Shown here in pieces: positions 7,625 through 15,874 of a stretch of DNA of 64,000 nucleotides (its first letter is position 1; the number at the start of each line of letters is the position of its first letter). The stretch lies in NCBI RefSeq assembly GCF_042662225.1, contig NZ_JBHSYQ010000016.1:558001-622000 (forward strand), written 5' to 3'. Made by a program: the position numbers and the translations under genes. The notes beneath the pieces were generated by a model. It had not been told where the DNA came from. It saw only the letters and a program-made list of their open reading frames with translations, and did not search any database. The stretch is from Nibribacter roseus. Its GTDB lineage: Bacteria; Bacteroidota; Bacteroidia; Cytophagales; Hymenobacteraceae.

Positions 7625-9765
7625 GCTTCGGCTTCAAAAATTGGGTTTTTCAACAATAAAATCGATCGGCCTTCTACCAGAAACTTCTCTCCGGGTGCAT
7701 AGGTGGGGGCATCTTCGGCCTCTATTTGATTTCGGAATGTGTCAATGACCACCGTCCATTGGGCACCGTATTTCTCCGGCGGCGTCTGGAATTCAAGAGA
7801 GTCATGGTAAGCGTTGAAGATGAGGTAGAAGGAATCATCCAGCACCACTTCACCCCTGCCGCCCCGACTGTGCACGCCACGGCCATTCAGGAAGATGGCC
7901 AGCGACTTGGCGTGGTCCTGCTCCCAATGCTCGTACTCCATTTCCTCGCCGTTAGGCAGAAACCAAGCAATATCCTCCAGTCCGTGCCCTTTGATGGGCT
8001 GCCCCTGAAACCAGCGGCGACGGCGGAACACGGGATGGTTCTTCCGGAAGTGGATCAGTTTTTTGGTGAACTCCATCAGGCTGGAATCGGCGGTAGGCCA
8101 GTTAAGCCAGGATATTTCGTTGTCTTGACAGTATGCGTTGTTGTTCCCGCCTTGGGTACGGCTCATTTCGTCACCTGCCACCAGCATTGGCACCCCCTGC
8201 GAAAGGAACAACGTCGTCAGAAAATTGCGTTTCTGACGGTCTCGCAAGTCTATTATCCATTTGTCATCTGTAGGACCTTCGGCACCACAGTTCCAGGAGC
8301 GGTTGTGGTCTTCCCCGTCTTTGCTGTCCTCGCCGTTGGCTTCATTGTGCTTCTCGTTATAAGATACCAGGTCATGCAGCGTGAAACCGTCGTGGGCCGT
8401 AATAAAGTTGATACTGGCCGTGGGACGGCGGTAATCGTCAAAATACAAATCGGAAGAGCCGGTGAATCTATTAGCGAACTCGGCCAACATACTTTCCTCG
8501 CCGCGCCAAAAATCACGCATGCAGTCACGGTACATACCGTTCCACTCGGTCCAGCCTGGCGGGAAGTTCCCCACTTGGTAGCCACCCTCGCCCACATCCC
8601 ATGGCTCAGCAATCAGCTTCACCTGTGAGATAACTGGGTCCTGGTGTATAATATCGAAGAAGGAACTCAGCTTATCAACGCCGTGCAGTTCGCGTGCTAA
8701 TGCCGAAGCCAAATCGAACCGGAAGCCGTCAACGTGCATTTCTGTAATCCAGTAGCGCAGGCTGTCCATGATGAGGCGAAGTACGCTAGGAAGGTTGGCA
8801 TTGAGAGTGTTGCCCGTGCCGGTGTAGTCCATATAGTAGCGCTTGTCATCTTCCACCAGGCGGTAGTAAGATGCATTGTCCACGCCTTTGAACGAAAGGG
8901 TCGGCCCTTTTTCGTTGCCTTCGCCGGTGTGGTTGTACACCACGTCCAGAATGACCTCAATACCCGCTTTGTGCAGCTCCTTGACCATCTGCTTGAACTC
9001 ATTTACCTGCTGGCCCAGTGCTCCGCTGCTGGAGTAACGTACATCTGGCGCAAAGAACCCGATGGTGTTGTAGCCCCAATAGTTGGTGAGGCCTTTTTCC
9101 TGCAGGTACCAGTCGGTGATGAAGTGGTGGACGGGCAGCAACTCAATTGCGGTAATGCCCAGGTCTTTTAGATAATTTATGGTAGCAGGGTGCCCTATGG
9201 CGGCATAGGTGCCTCTTATTTCCTCCGGTATGTCTGGGTGCAGCTGCGTAAAGCCTTTTACATGCGCCTCATAAATCACCGACATATAATACGGAGTTTT
9301 TGGCGCCTTATCGTCTTCCCAATTAAAACTAGGGTCTATGACCACTGATTTAGGAATATAGGGTGCGCTGTCTAACTCACTAAAACTAAGGTCTTCGTCT
9401 TCGTGTCCAAATTGGTAGCCAAACAGCGACTCATGCCAGTTGATGGTGCCCGCTATGGCTTTGGCATAAGGGTCAATGAGCAATTTGTTGGAGTTGAAGC
9501 GGTGTCCCTCTTCTGGTTCATATGGTCCATGCACGCGGTAGCCATACAATTGTCCAGGCTTCAGATCAGGAATGTAGGTATGCCAAACCTGGTATGACCG
9601 CTCTTGCATAGGAATCCGGTCATATTCTTTCTCATCTTCTGGGTTGTGAAAGAGGCAAAGATCTACGCCGGTGGCGTTATCGGCATATAGGGCAAAGTTG
9701 ATTCCTCTGCCGTCCCAGGTGGCGCCCAATGGGAATGGGTTACCTGGATAAGTGATGGTGCTCAT
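7621..9765 (-). CDS. glgX: Glycogen debranching enzyme (GlgX/TreX)
   Basis: 714 residues, GH13 isoamylase-type debranching enzyme that cuts alpha-1,6 branches of glycogen and supplies linear maltodextrins to TreY. It has an N-terminal CBM48-like domain starting PFPLGATWDGRGINFALYA, then VILDVVYNHTGEGNE, VDGFRFDLASAL (nucleophile Asp), KLIAEPWDVGEGGYQVGNFP (acid/base Glu) and FITAHDGFTLHDLVSYNEKH. The length is typical. It is the first gene of the cluster and overlaps treZ by 4 bp. The order debranching enzyme, TreZ, TreY matches known trehalose operons, so TreX would be an equally fitting name. Confidence 0.94.
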   Translation of the reverse strand: MSTITYPGNPFPLGATWDGRGINFALYADNATGVDLCLFHNPEDEKEYDRIPMQERSYQVWHTYIPDLKPGQLYGYRVHGPYEPEEGHRFNSNKLLIDPYAKAIAGTINWHESLFGYQFGHEDEDLSFSELDSAPYIPKSVVIDPSFNWEDDKAPKTPYYMSVIYEAHVKGFTQLHPDIPEEIRGTYAAIGHPATINYLKDLGITAIELLPVHHFITDWYLQEKGLTNYWGYNTIGFFAPDVRYSSSGALGQQVNEFKQMVKELHKAGIEVILDVVYNHTGEGNEKGPTLSFKGVDNASYYRLVEDDKRYYMDYTGTGNTLNANLPSVLRLIMDSLRYWITEMHVDGFRFDLASALARELHGVDKLSSFFDIIHQDPVISQVKLIAEPWDVGEGGYQVGNFPPGWTEWNGMYRDCMRDFWRGEESMLAEFANRFTGSSDLYFDDYRRPTASINFITAHDGFTLHDLVSYNEKHNEANGEDSKDGEDHNRSWNCGAEGPTDDKWIIDLRDRQKRNFLTTLFLSQGVPMLVAGDEMSRTQGGNNNAYCQDNEISWLNWPTADSSLMEFTKKLIHFRKNHPVFRRRRWFQGQPIKGHGLEDIAWFLPNGEEMEYEHWEQDHAKSLAIFLNGRGVHSRGGRGEVVLDDSFYLIFNAYHDSLEFQTPPEKYGAQWTVVIDTFRNQIEAEDAPTYAPGEKFLVEGRSILLLKNPIFEAEA

Positions 9766-9935
9766 AGTTCTTTTAAGGTCTGTGTAGAACAGTACTTTCC
9801 TGACGCAGGATTTCCTCGGCTACCATGTACGGAAAACTCTTACTTTGGTATGTATTAGAGGTGTTTGAATATTAAAAAATATCTAGATTTTGATTTTAAA
9901 GAGAAAGAACCTGGATTGTTGGTATTGTTGATACT

Positions 9936-9971
9936 CCCCCTTTGTAGGGGGCGAAGGGGGATGTTTACACA
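9936..9971 (+). repeat. C-rich 35-bp repeat, isolated copy
   Basis: CCCCCTTTGTAGGGGG then GATGTTTACACA, with the same GATACT left flank as the copy at 5664-5698. It has no DUF559 gene next to it. One extra base and a few substitutions separate it from the other two copies. Confidence 0.75.
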
Positions 9972-10007
9972 TGTAGACCCACCCCTTCCTGGTCCCACTC
10001 TTCAACG

Positions 10008-10036
10008 GTCATCCTGAGCGCTAGCCGAAGGATCTA
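10008..10036. repeat. Widespread intergenic motif GTCATCCTGAGCGC...GAAGGATCT
   Basis: From memory, variants of GTCATCCTGAGCG...CGAAGGATCT recur in intergenic DNA of many bacterial genomes. Only one copy was noticed here. Confidence 0.45.
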
Positions 10037-10467
10037 ACGAAGACCACCTATAGCAGGCGATAATGCTTCTGCCACCCCTTAGGACAGGTCGCGACCTGTC
10101 CGTACTTTTTTTTGCTTCCGAGCTGACGTGGCTTTAGCTTATCCAAAGCCCTACAAGACCACCTTCTCCGTTTTGGAGGCTCCGTGCGCTCACGGCCGCG
10201 AGGCCCCGCCCTGTGGATTCGCACTGCCCTTTTCACTAGACCTTCGGTCTTGCCGCTAATGCGGCACCGCTCAAAGCGAGGCGCTCATCCCCACGGCTGG
10301 AAGAGGTTCCAATTCTGCTTTGGCTGTTGCTCTTGGAAATGTTGCTTTTAGCTTTCTGCTTCTTTAGTTCCTGGGTAGAGTCTCTCGCGCTTACGCGCAT
10401 TACTTTTTCTTTTCTTGATTGAAGAGACTATATACTGCTTCTTCCGCGCGTTACTAATGTGCCTTTT

Positions 10468-10499
10468 TGAGCTGATTTTCAAAAAGGAGGGCTAAAACA
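10468..10499. repeat. Dispersed 40-bp palindrome, copy 3 (degenerate)
   Basis: Reads GAGCTGATTTTCAAAAAGGAGGGCTAAAACA in outline: the right half fits the family, while the outer left CTGTTTT is lost. Confidence 0.35.
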
Positions 10500-10510
10500 A
10501 AATTCTAAAG

Positions 10511-10543
10511 AAAAAAGCCGCCGAAGGAGAACCTTCGGCGGCT
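10511..10543 (-). terminator. Intrinsic terminator after the GapN-like gene
   Basis: Perfect 12-bp stem AGCCGCCGAAGG / CCTTCGGCGGCT with a 4-base loop. Read on the minus strand it is followed by six T. It lies about 20 bases beyond the stop codon at 10565. Confidence 0.9.
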
Positions 10544-10564
10544 GAAACAAAAACACAACGTTGA

Positions 10565-12217
10565 CTAGAAAATAAACTTGGTGCTCAGGAAGTTGGAATT
10601 GCCGTCAGAGACAATCTGGTTGAGCAATTGCTTGTTGTTCTCGTTTAGTTTGGTGGCTACCAAAGAACGAATAGAGAACGAACGTAGGGCATCTACTACC
10701 GACAGAGTTCCCTCCGCGCTGTCTTTACGACCAGTGAACGGGAACACGTCTGGTCCGCGCTGGCACTGGCAGTTGATGTTCACGCGGCTCACCTGGTTTA
10801 CCAGTGGATCAATGAGAGTGGAGATTTCCTCATGGTCCTGGCTGAAGATGCTCACCTGCTGGCCGTGCTCTGACTCAATGAGGTACTGGATTGGTTCTTC
10901 CAGATCATCAAACGGCACCACCGGAATCACTGGCCCGAACTGCTCCTCGCGGTACAACTTCATTTCCGGAGTGACAGGGTATACAATGGCCGGATACACA
11001 AAAGATTCAAAAGAAGTACCTCCGCCTGGGTTTACCACACTGGCACCCAAGGCTACAGCTTCATCAATACACGCTTTTAAATAAGCGGGTTTGTGCGGCT
11101 CAGGAAGCGGGGTCAGGTTCACTCCTTTCTCCCAAGGCATTCCATATTTCAGCTTTCCAACAGCTTCTGTTAAGCCTTCAAGAAATGCGTCTACTTTGCT
11201 GCGGTGCACGAAAATGATCTTCAATGCGGTACAACGTTGCCCGTTGAAAGACAGCGCCCCTAGCACCGTTTCTTCTACTGATTGTTTAAGATCTGCATTT
11301 TCGGTAATGATGGCAGCGTTCTTGGCATCCAATCCTAAAATAGCCCGCAAACGGTTCACTTTTGGGTGCAGCTTTTTCAGTTCATCGGCTACTTTGCTTG
11401 ATCCGATCAGGGTGAGCACGTTCACTTTACCGCTTTGCATCAAGGCCGGCACAATGGCGTGGCCACGTCCGTAGATGGTGTTCACCACCCCAGCTGGGAA
11501 GCTTTCTTTGAACGCGTTCAGCAAGGGGTAGAACAATAAAGTGCCGTGCTTCGGTGGCTTGAACAAAATGGTGTTGCCCATGATCAGGGCTGGAATAAGA
11601 GTGGTAAAAGTTTCATTCAACGGATAGTTGAATGGCCCCATGCACAGCACCACCCCTAGCGGAGACCGCCGGATCTGCGCCACTATTCCCTGTTCAATTT
11701 CAAATTTTGAAGACTGACGGTCCAGGTTCTTAAGCGCGTCAATGGTAGCGTAAATATATTCTACCGTGCGGTCAAACTCTTTCACAGAATCAGCGAAGGA
11801 TTTCCCGATCTCCCACATGATCAACTTCACCACAAGGTCTTTCTGCCCGATCATCTTCTGCGTGAACAGCTCTACGCATTTTATGCGCTGATCTACGCTC
11901 ATAGTTGGCCATTGTCCACGTCCGTTGTCATAGGCAGCCACGGCCGCATCTAAGGCAATCAGTGCCTCGGCCTCTGTACAAATGGGGTAAGAGCCAATTA
12001 ATTTTCGGGTATAAGAACCATCCTCTTGTTGAAAGGCAACTGGCGAGAAAACGTTATGCGACGCTCCATCCCATGCCAGCATCTGGCCGTTTGACAGGTA
12101 CTCCCGCTGGTGAATTTCCTGAGCTAAGGCGTATTCTGTGGGTACCAGGTCTTCGCATACAAAGATCTTCTGTAGGTCTTGTTGGGTGATTTGTTGGGTG
12201 TATTCTTCTACTTCCAT
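10565..12217 (-). CDS. gapN: GapN-like NADP-dependent glyceraldehyde-3-phosphate dehydrogenase
   Basis: 550-residue aldehyde dehydrogenase superfamily protein. The nucleotide-binding region has GVVLCMGPFNYPLNE and NTILFKPPKHGTLL. The catalytic cysteine is about residue 329 in SFNGQRCTALK. The C-terminal RGPDVFPFTGRKDSAEGT resembles the substrate-binding part of non-phosphorylating GAPDHs, which oxidise glyceraldehyde 3-phosphate directly to 3-phosphoglycerate and make NADPH. The usual glutamate of the LELGGK motif is missing: residues 294-300 read LGLDAKN, with glycine at the glutamate position. Some ALDH subfamilies lack this residue, so activity cannot be ruled out. It is a monocistronic gene with its own terminator. 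The substrate is inferred from family resemblance only. Confidence 0.8.
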   Translation of the reverse strand: MEVEEYTQQITQQDLQKIFVCEDLVPTEYALAQEIHQREYLSNGQMLAWDGASHNVFSPVAFQQEDGSYTRKLIGSYPICTEAEALIALDAAVAAYDNGRGQWPTMSVDQRIKCVELFTQKMIGQKDLVVKLIMWEIGKSFADSVKEFDRTVEYIYATIDALKNLDRQSSKFEIEQGIVAQIRRSPLGVVLCMGPFNYPLNETFTTLIPALIMGNTILFKPPKHGTLLFYPLLNAFKESFPAGVVNTIYGRGHAIVPALMQSGKVNVLTLIGSSKVADELKKLHPKVNRLRAILGLDAKNAAIITENADLKQSVEETVLGALSFNGQRCTALKIIFVHRSKVDAFLEGLTEAVGKLKYGMPWEKGVNLTPLPEPHKPAYLKACIDEAVALGASVVNPGGGTSFESFVYPAIVYPVTPEMKLYREEQFGPVIPVVPFDDLEEPIQYLIESEHGQQVSIFSQDHEEISTLIDPLVNQVSRVNINCQCQRGPDVFPFTGRKDSAEGTLSVVDALRSFSIRSLVATKLNENNKQLLNQIVSDGNSNFLSTKFIF

Positions 12218-12402
12218 GTGGGTGACGTTAAGGTGGTTAAACCTTGGTTATTCGTTGTTTCAGATTCAAGATTAGAGCATGCGGCAAGATTTTCAAAATA
12301 ACCTTTCGTTATGCAGAATTCTCCTTTAGTATAAGGGCTGGTAATAACACCCAGAGGTAATATTGAGTCTTATCCGTTTATAAATTAAATCTGCCATAAA
12401 AA
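12218..12402. other. Spacer between bglX and the GapN-like gene
   Basis: Roughly 190 bp upstream of the GapN-like gene on the minus strand. It should hold that gene's promoter. No other element seen besides the palindrome that follows it. Confidence 0.4.
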
Positions 12403-12442
12403 CTGTTTTGGCCCTGTTTTCTTAAAAACAGGGCCAAAACAG
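12403..12442. repeat. Dispersed 40-bp palindrome, copy 4
   Basis: Perfect 18-bp arms, CTGTTTTGGCCCTGTTTT and its complement, with a 4-base loop. About 28 bp beyond the GH3 stop codon on the minus strand. Confidence 0.8.
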
Positions 12443-12470
12443 ACGACATCAATTATGACTAAGAGAGTCG

Positions 12471-14699
12471 TTACAGCAATGTAAAATTACCCTCCAACTT
12501 TATATCATTAGAGGCAGTCCCAAGCATTACTTTAAACTCACCGGGTTCTGCTACCCATTGAAGTTCATTATTGAAGAATGAAAGCTTCTCTTTATCAATG
12601 GTGAAGGTAATGGTCTTCTTTTCGCCGGGCTTCAACATCACTTTCCGGAAGTCTTTCAATTCTTTCAAAGGGCGGGCCAGTGAAGCTACTTTGTCATGCA
12701 GGTAAAGCTGCACTACTTCTTCGCCAGCTACTTTTCCGGTGTTGGTGAGGGTAAAGCTTACTTCCAGTTTTTCATTAGCTGACATTTGTGGCTTGCTGAT
12801 ATTCAGGTCAGAATACCCAAAAGTGGTATAGCTAAGGCCATATCCGAAGGCATATTTAGGAGTGTTTGGTGCATCAATGTAAGCCGAACGGTAAATAATA
12901 TTGTTCTCGTTCAGCACAGGACGCCCTGTATTGTAGTAGTTGTAGGAAAGCGGAATCTGGCCTACGTTCCGGGGGAAGGTCATAGGCAGTTTGCCAGATG
13001 GGTTATAGTCGCCGAAGAGCACATTGGCGATGGCGTTCCCGGCCTCAGAGCCTAACCACCAGGCGTACAGAATAGCAGGGGCATTGTCGGCAATCTGGTC
13101 AAACACCAGCGGACGGCCCGCCATCATCACTACTACTATTGGTTTGCCGGTAGCTTTAAGGGCAGTAAACAGCTCTTGTTGCACGCCAGGCAAATCAATG
13201 TTGGTACGAGATTTGGCTTCGCCGCTCAAGTCCCAAGTCTCACCTACGGCCAACACCACTACATCGGCTTGTTGGGCAGTACGAACGGCTTCTTCAAAAC
13301 CAGTGAGAGAGTTGCCTTGCACGTCACAGCCTTTGGCGTAAAGAACATTGGTTTTCTTGTCTACTTTCTGTCGGATTCCTTCAAACAAACTCACGGTTAA
13401 GGTGGTGTCTGGGGCTACAGTCCAGCTGCCGTCAAGATCACGTTTGGCTTTGGCCAATGGCCCAATTACGGAAATGGTTTTTGCCTTTTTATTCAGAGGC
13501 AATACATTGTTTTCATTTTTCAGGAGCACGATGGATTTTTGGGCTACGTCGCGGGCAATGAGGCGGTGCTGTGGGTCGTTCAGAACTTTCTGTTCGCGCT
13601 TCAGATCAGAAAAACGATAAGGGTCATCAAATAAGCCCATCTCAAATTTTTTGTATAAGATCCGGCGCACGGCATCATCCACTAATTCTTCTTTCACCTT
13701 GCCTTCTTTTACTAGTTTCACCAACGCTTGCTTGTAAGCCCGGCTTTCCATATCCATGTCGCTACCGGCGGTAATGGCTTTCAGGGCGGCTTCGGCGTTG
13801 TCTTTGGCAAATCCATGAGCAATCATTTCACCAATGGATCCCCAGTCACTTACCACAAAGCCTTTGTAATCCCACTTCCCTTTTAATATGTCGCGCTGCA
13901 GATAACTGTTACCCGTAGCCGGAATACCATTGAGGGTGTTGAATGAGTTCATAAAGGTGGCTACCCCTGCATCAACGGCAGCTTTAAAAGGAGGCAAAAA
14001 CGTTTCGTGCAGCGTTTGCAAACTCATGTCTACGGTATTATAGTCACGTCCACCCTGAGCGGCCCCGTAGGCGGCAAAGTGCTTCGCGCAAGCCATTACG
14101 GCATCCGTTGCACCCAGCTTCTCGCCCTGAAATCCTTTCACGCGGGCCGCACCAATCAAAGAACCAAGGTAGGTGTCTTCGCCGGCACCTTCCATTACCC
14201 TTCCCCAGCGCGGATCACGGGAAATGTCTACCATAGGCGCGAAGGTCCAGTGAATGCCCGCTGCCGCCGCTTCTTTAGCTGCTATGTGCGACGATAACCG
14301 GATGGCTTCCAGATCCCAGGAAGCGGCTTCAGCCAAGGGAATGGGAAAAACTGTTTTATAACCGTGAATTACATCAAGGCTGAACAAAAGCGGAATTTTC
14401 AGTCTTGACTGTAGCGCCACTGACTGAATCTCACGGGTGTCTTTCACTCCTTTCACATTGAGCATAGACCCTACCCAGCCGCTTTTAATGTCGTTAATGA
14501 GGTTAGTTTTCACCTCACTCACCGGACCTGTTACAGCTTTGCCGGAATATTGATTTAACTGACCCACTTTTTCCTCAAGGGTCATTTGCTTTAAAAGGTC
14601 TTCTACGCGCTGCTCAATTGGTTTTTGTTGGGCCTGAACCGAGCCCACAAGGAGGAAACTTAAGAACAGGGTAAGCGGCAAGAAATGTTTGCTGGTCAT
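12471..14699 (-). CDS. bglX: GH3 beta-glucosidase, periplasmic (BglX-like)
   Basis: 742 residues from the ATG at 14699, chosen because it gives a clean signal peptide (MTSKHFLPLTLFLSFLLVGS then VQAQ); a longer frame to 14807 lacks one. Domains in order are the GH3 N-terminal barrel with GFVVSDWGSIGEM (nucleophile Asp), the GH3 C-terminal alpha/beta domain starting near KSIVLLKNENNVLPL, and a C-terminal fibronectin III-like domain (TNTGKVAGEEVVQLYLHD). It hydrolyses beta-linked gluco- or xylo-oligosaccharides. The length and architecture match BglX. It lies near, but outside, the polysaccharide utilization locus, and none of the locus operators lies upstream of it. Confidence 0.92.
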   Translation of the reverse strand: MTSKHFLPLTLFLSFLLVGSVQAQQKPIEQRVEDLLKQMTLEEKVGQLNQYSGKAVTGPVSEVKTNLINDIKSGWVGSMLNVKGVKDTREIQSVALQSRLKIPLLFSLDVIHGYKTVFPIPLAEAASWDLEAIRLSSHIAAKEAAAAGIHWTFAPMVDISRDPRWGRVMEGAGEDTYLGSLIGAARVKGFQGEKLGATDAVMACAKHFAAYGAAQGGRDYNTVDMSLQTLHETFLPPFKAAVDAGVATFMNSFNTLNGIPATGNSYLQRDILKGKWDYKGFVVSDWGSIGEMIAHGFAKDNAEAALKAITAGSDMDMESRAYKQALVKLVKEGKVKEELVDDAVRRILYKKFEMGLFDDPYRFSDLKREQKVLNDPQHRLIARDVAQKSIVLLKNENNVLPLNKKAKTISVIGPLAKAKRDLDGSWTVAPDTTLTVSLFEGIRQKVDKKTNVLYAKGCDVQGNSLTGFEEAVRTAQQADVVVLAVGETWDLSGEAKSRTNIDLPGVQQELFTALKATGKPIVVVMMAGRPLVFDQIADNAPAILYAWWLGSEAGNAIANVLFGDYNPSGKLPMTFPRNVGQIPLSYNYYNTGRPVLNENNIIYRSAYIDAPNTPKYAFGYGLSYTTFGYSDLNISKPQMSANEKLEVSFTLTNTGKVAGEEVVQLYLHDKVASLARPLKELKDFRKVMLKPGEKKTITFTIDKEKLSFFNNELQWVAEPGEFKVMLGTASNDIKLEGNFTLL

Positions 14700-14816
14700 G
14701 AGTACTTGAATAATAGAAAAAGAATTGGAATGAATTGGTAAAACAATAGAGGGAAACCTAAGGGCAAGAGAATGACAAGGCACCAGTAAATTCTGGAGCG
14801 AAACCATGAAGGGCTA

Positions 14817-14856
14817 CTGTTTTAGAGCTGTTTTTCAGAAATCAGGCCTAAAACAG
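14817..14856. repeat. Dispersed 40-bp palindrome, copy 5
   Basis: CTGTTTTAGAGCTG...AGGCCTAAAACAG, imperfect in the inner stem. It lies between the PorP/SprF stop and the GH3 start. Confidence 0.65.
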
Positions 14857-14899
14857 CGGAGGGTTATCTATACCCACCGCCGTTCTAAGCCCTCTGTTT

Positions 14900-15835
14900 T
14901 TATTGTTTTTGAAGCGCCAGGCGAAGACCTATTTCAAATCCGCCGCCTGTGTAGTCTTTTATTTCCGGATTGGAAGTAGTGTAGATTCCTGTTATGGCAA
15001 CTCTAGACTTATAGCCCACTGAAAAACCTAAAGTGGCAGCCTTGGTGCTGTGGTATAGACCAAACACCTGCAGGTTGTTATCTAAAAAGGAAACATTAGC
15101 ACCCGCATCTAAGATGTTATCCGTCTCGCGAATTCCACGGTAGGCTACCTTAGGTTCTAAACCTATGGTCTGGCCACCCACTTCCAAATCAAAACGGTAA
15201 CTCACCGAAGAAAAGAAAGTTGGGTAGTTCACATAATCCTCCTGGTTAGGGTCAGAGACTAAAAGGTTACGAAGTCCTAAAATGGCTGCCTGTACCTGAA
15301 GCTTAGAAAAGTTGTAGGCTGCTCCCACATCACCGTCTACCTGCACACCACGGTCATTAAATCGGTTCACGCTCGGGTCAAAGTTATCGCCGGTGATATC
15401 TAATTGCCGGATGCTTTGCCTGGACGCTCCAAGTGATAATCCCAGATTCAACTTCTGGTCTTCAGCTACCTGAAAATGATAGGCATAGGTAGCCTGCACA
15501 CTGGTTTGCTGAATAAGACCGGTTTTGGTGTTATACACATTTACCCCTACTCCCACGTTGTTTCCAAACCCGTACTCGCCGGTAAAAGACTGAGACCTGG
15601 GCGCACCGGGCAAAGAATTCCATTGCTGCCGGTAAGCCACGTTGAGCTTCACTCCTGCCTCCAGGCCTGCCATGGCAGGGTTAGCCAGGTACTGGTTCTG
15701 AAAATACATGGTACCCATTGGGTTCAGCTGGGCCTGGGCTTGATTTTCCCCTACTAATGCAGGTAATGCCAACGCCAACGCGCTTCCTACCACTGCCAAA
15801 GCAAATCGCTTAGATATATTATTTACTAAATTCAT
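14900..15835 (-). CDS. PorP/SprF-family type IX secretion outer-membrane protein
   Basis: 311 residues with an N-terminal signal (FALAVVGSALALALPALVGE, then AQAQ). The segment after it, QLNPMGTMYFQNQYLANPAM, and the following alternating beta strands ending in FEIGLRLALQKQ are typical of the PorP/SprF family. Members are outer-membrane beta-barrels that help secrete or anchor proteins with type B (gliding-motility-type) C-terminal domains. The gene directly upstream in the same direction (15875-21301) encodes such a protein, a pairing often seen in Bacteroidota. The gap between them is only about 40 bp, so they are probably co-transcribed. Confidence 0.9.
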   Translation of the reverse strand: MNLVNNISKRFALAVVGSALALALPALVGENQAQAQLNPMGTMYFQNQYLANPAMAGLEAGVKLNVAYRQQWNSLPGAPRSQSFTGEYGFGNNVGVGVNVYNTKTGLIQQTSVQATYAYHFQVAEDQKLNLGLSLGASRQSIRQLDITGDNFDPSVNRFNDRGVQVDGDVGAAYNFSKLQVQAAILGLRNLLVSDPNQEDYVNYPTFFSSVSYRFDLEVGGQTIGLEPKVAYRGIRETDNILDAGANVSFLDNNLQVFGLYHSTKAATLGFSVGYKSRVAITGIYTTSNPEIKDYTGGGFEIGLRLALQKQ

Positions 15836-15874
15836 AATGCTGTTTTTTTAAATAGGTGACAGACATTGAGAAAC

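Larger units (their letters stand above)
9766..10510. other. Long intergenic stretch with several repeat fragments
   Basis: About 740 bp without a convincing gene. It holds the lone C-rich repeat (9936-9971), a widespread intergenic motif near 10010-10034 (GTCATCCTGAGCGC...GCCGAAGGATCT), a GC-rich stretch around 10170-10290 and a degenerate 40-bp palindrome at the right end. The short open frame at 10048-10236 (minus) is arginine-rich low-complexity sequence and unlikely to be translated. The promoter for glgX presumably lies just above 9765. Confidence 0.6.

Noticed and set aside
10048..10236. Small arginine-rich gene in the 9.8-10.5 kb gap
   Set aside because: Low-complexity translation of GC-rich repeat-like DNA, without a start context or family resemblance.
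13990..14020. A fourth LacI operator (AAAACGTTTCGTGCA) inside bglX
   Set aside because: Only half fits the palindrome and it lies within a coding region.
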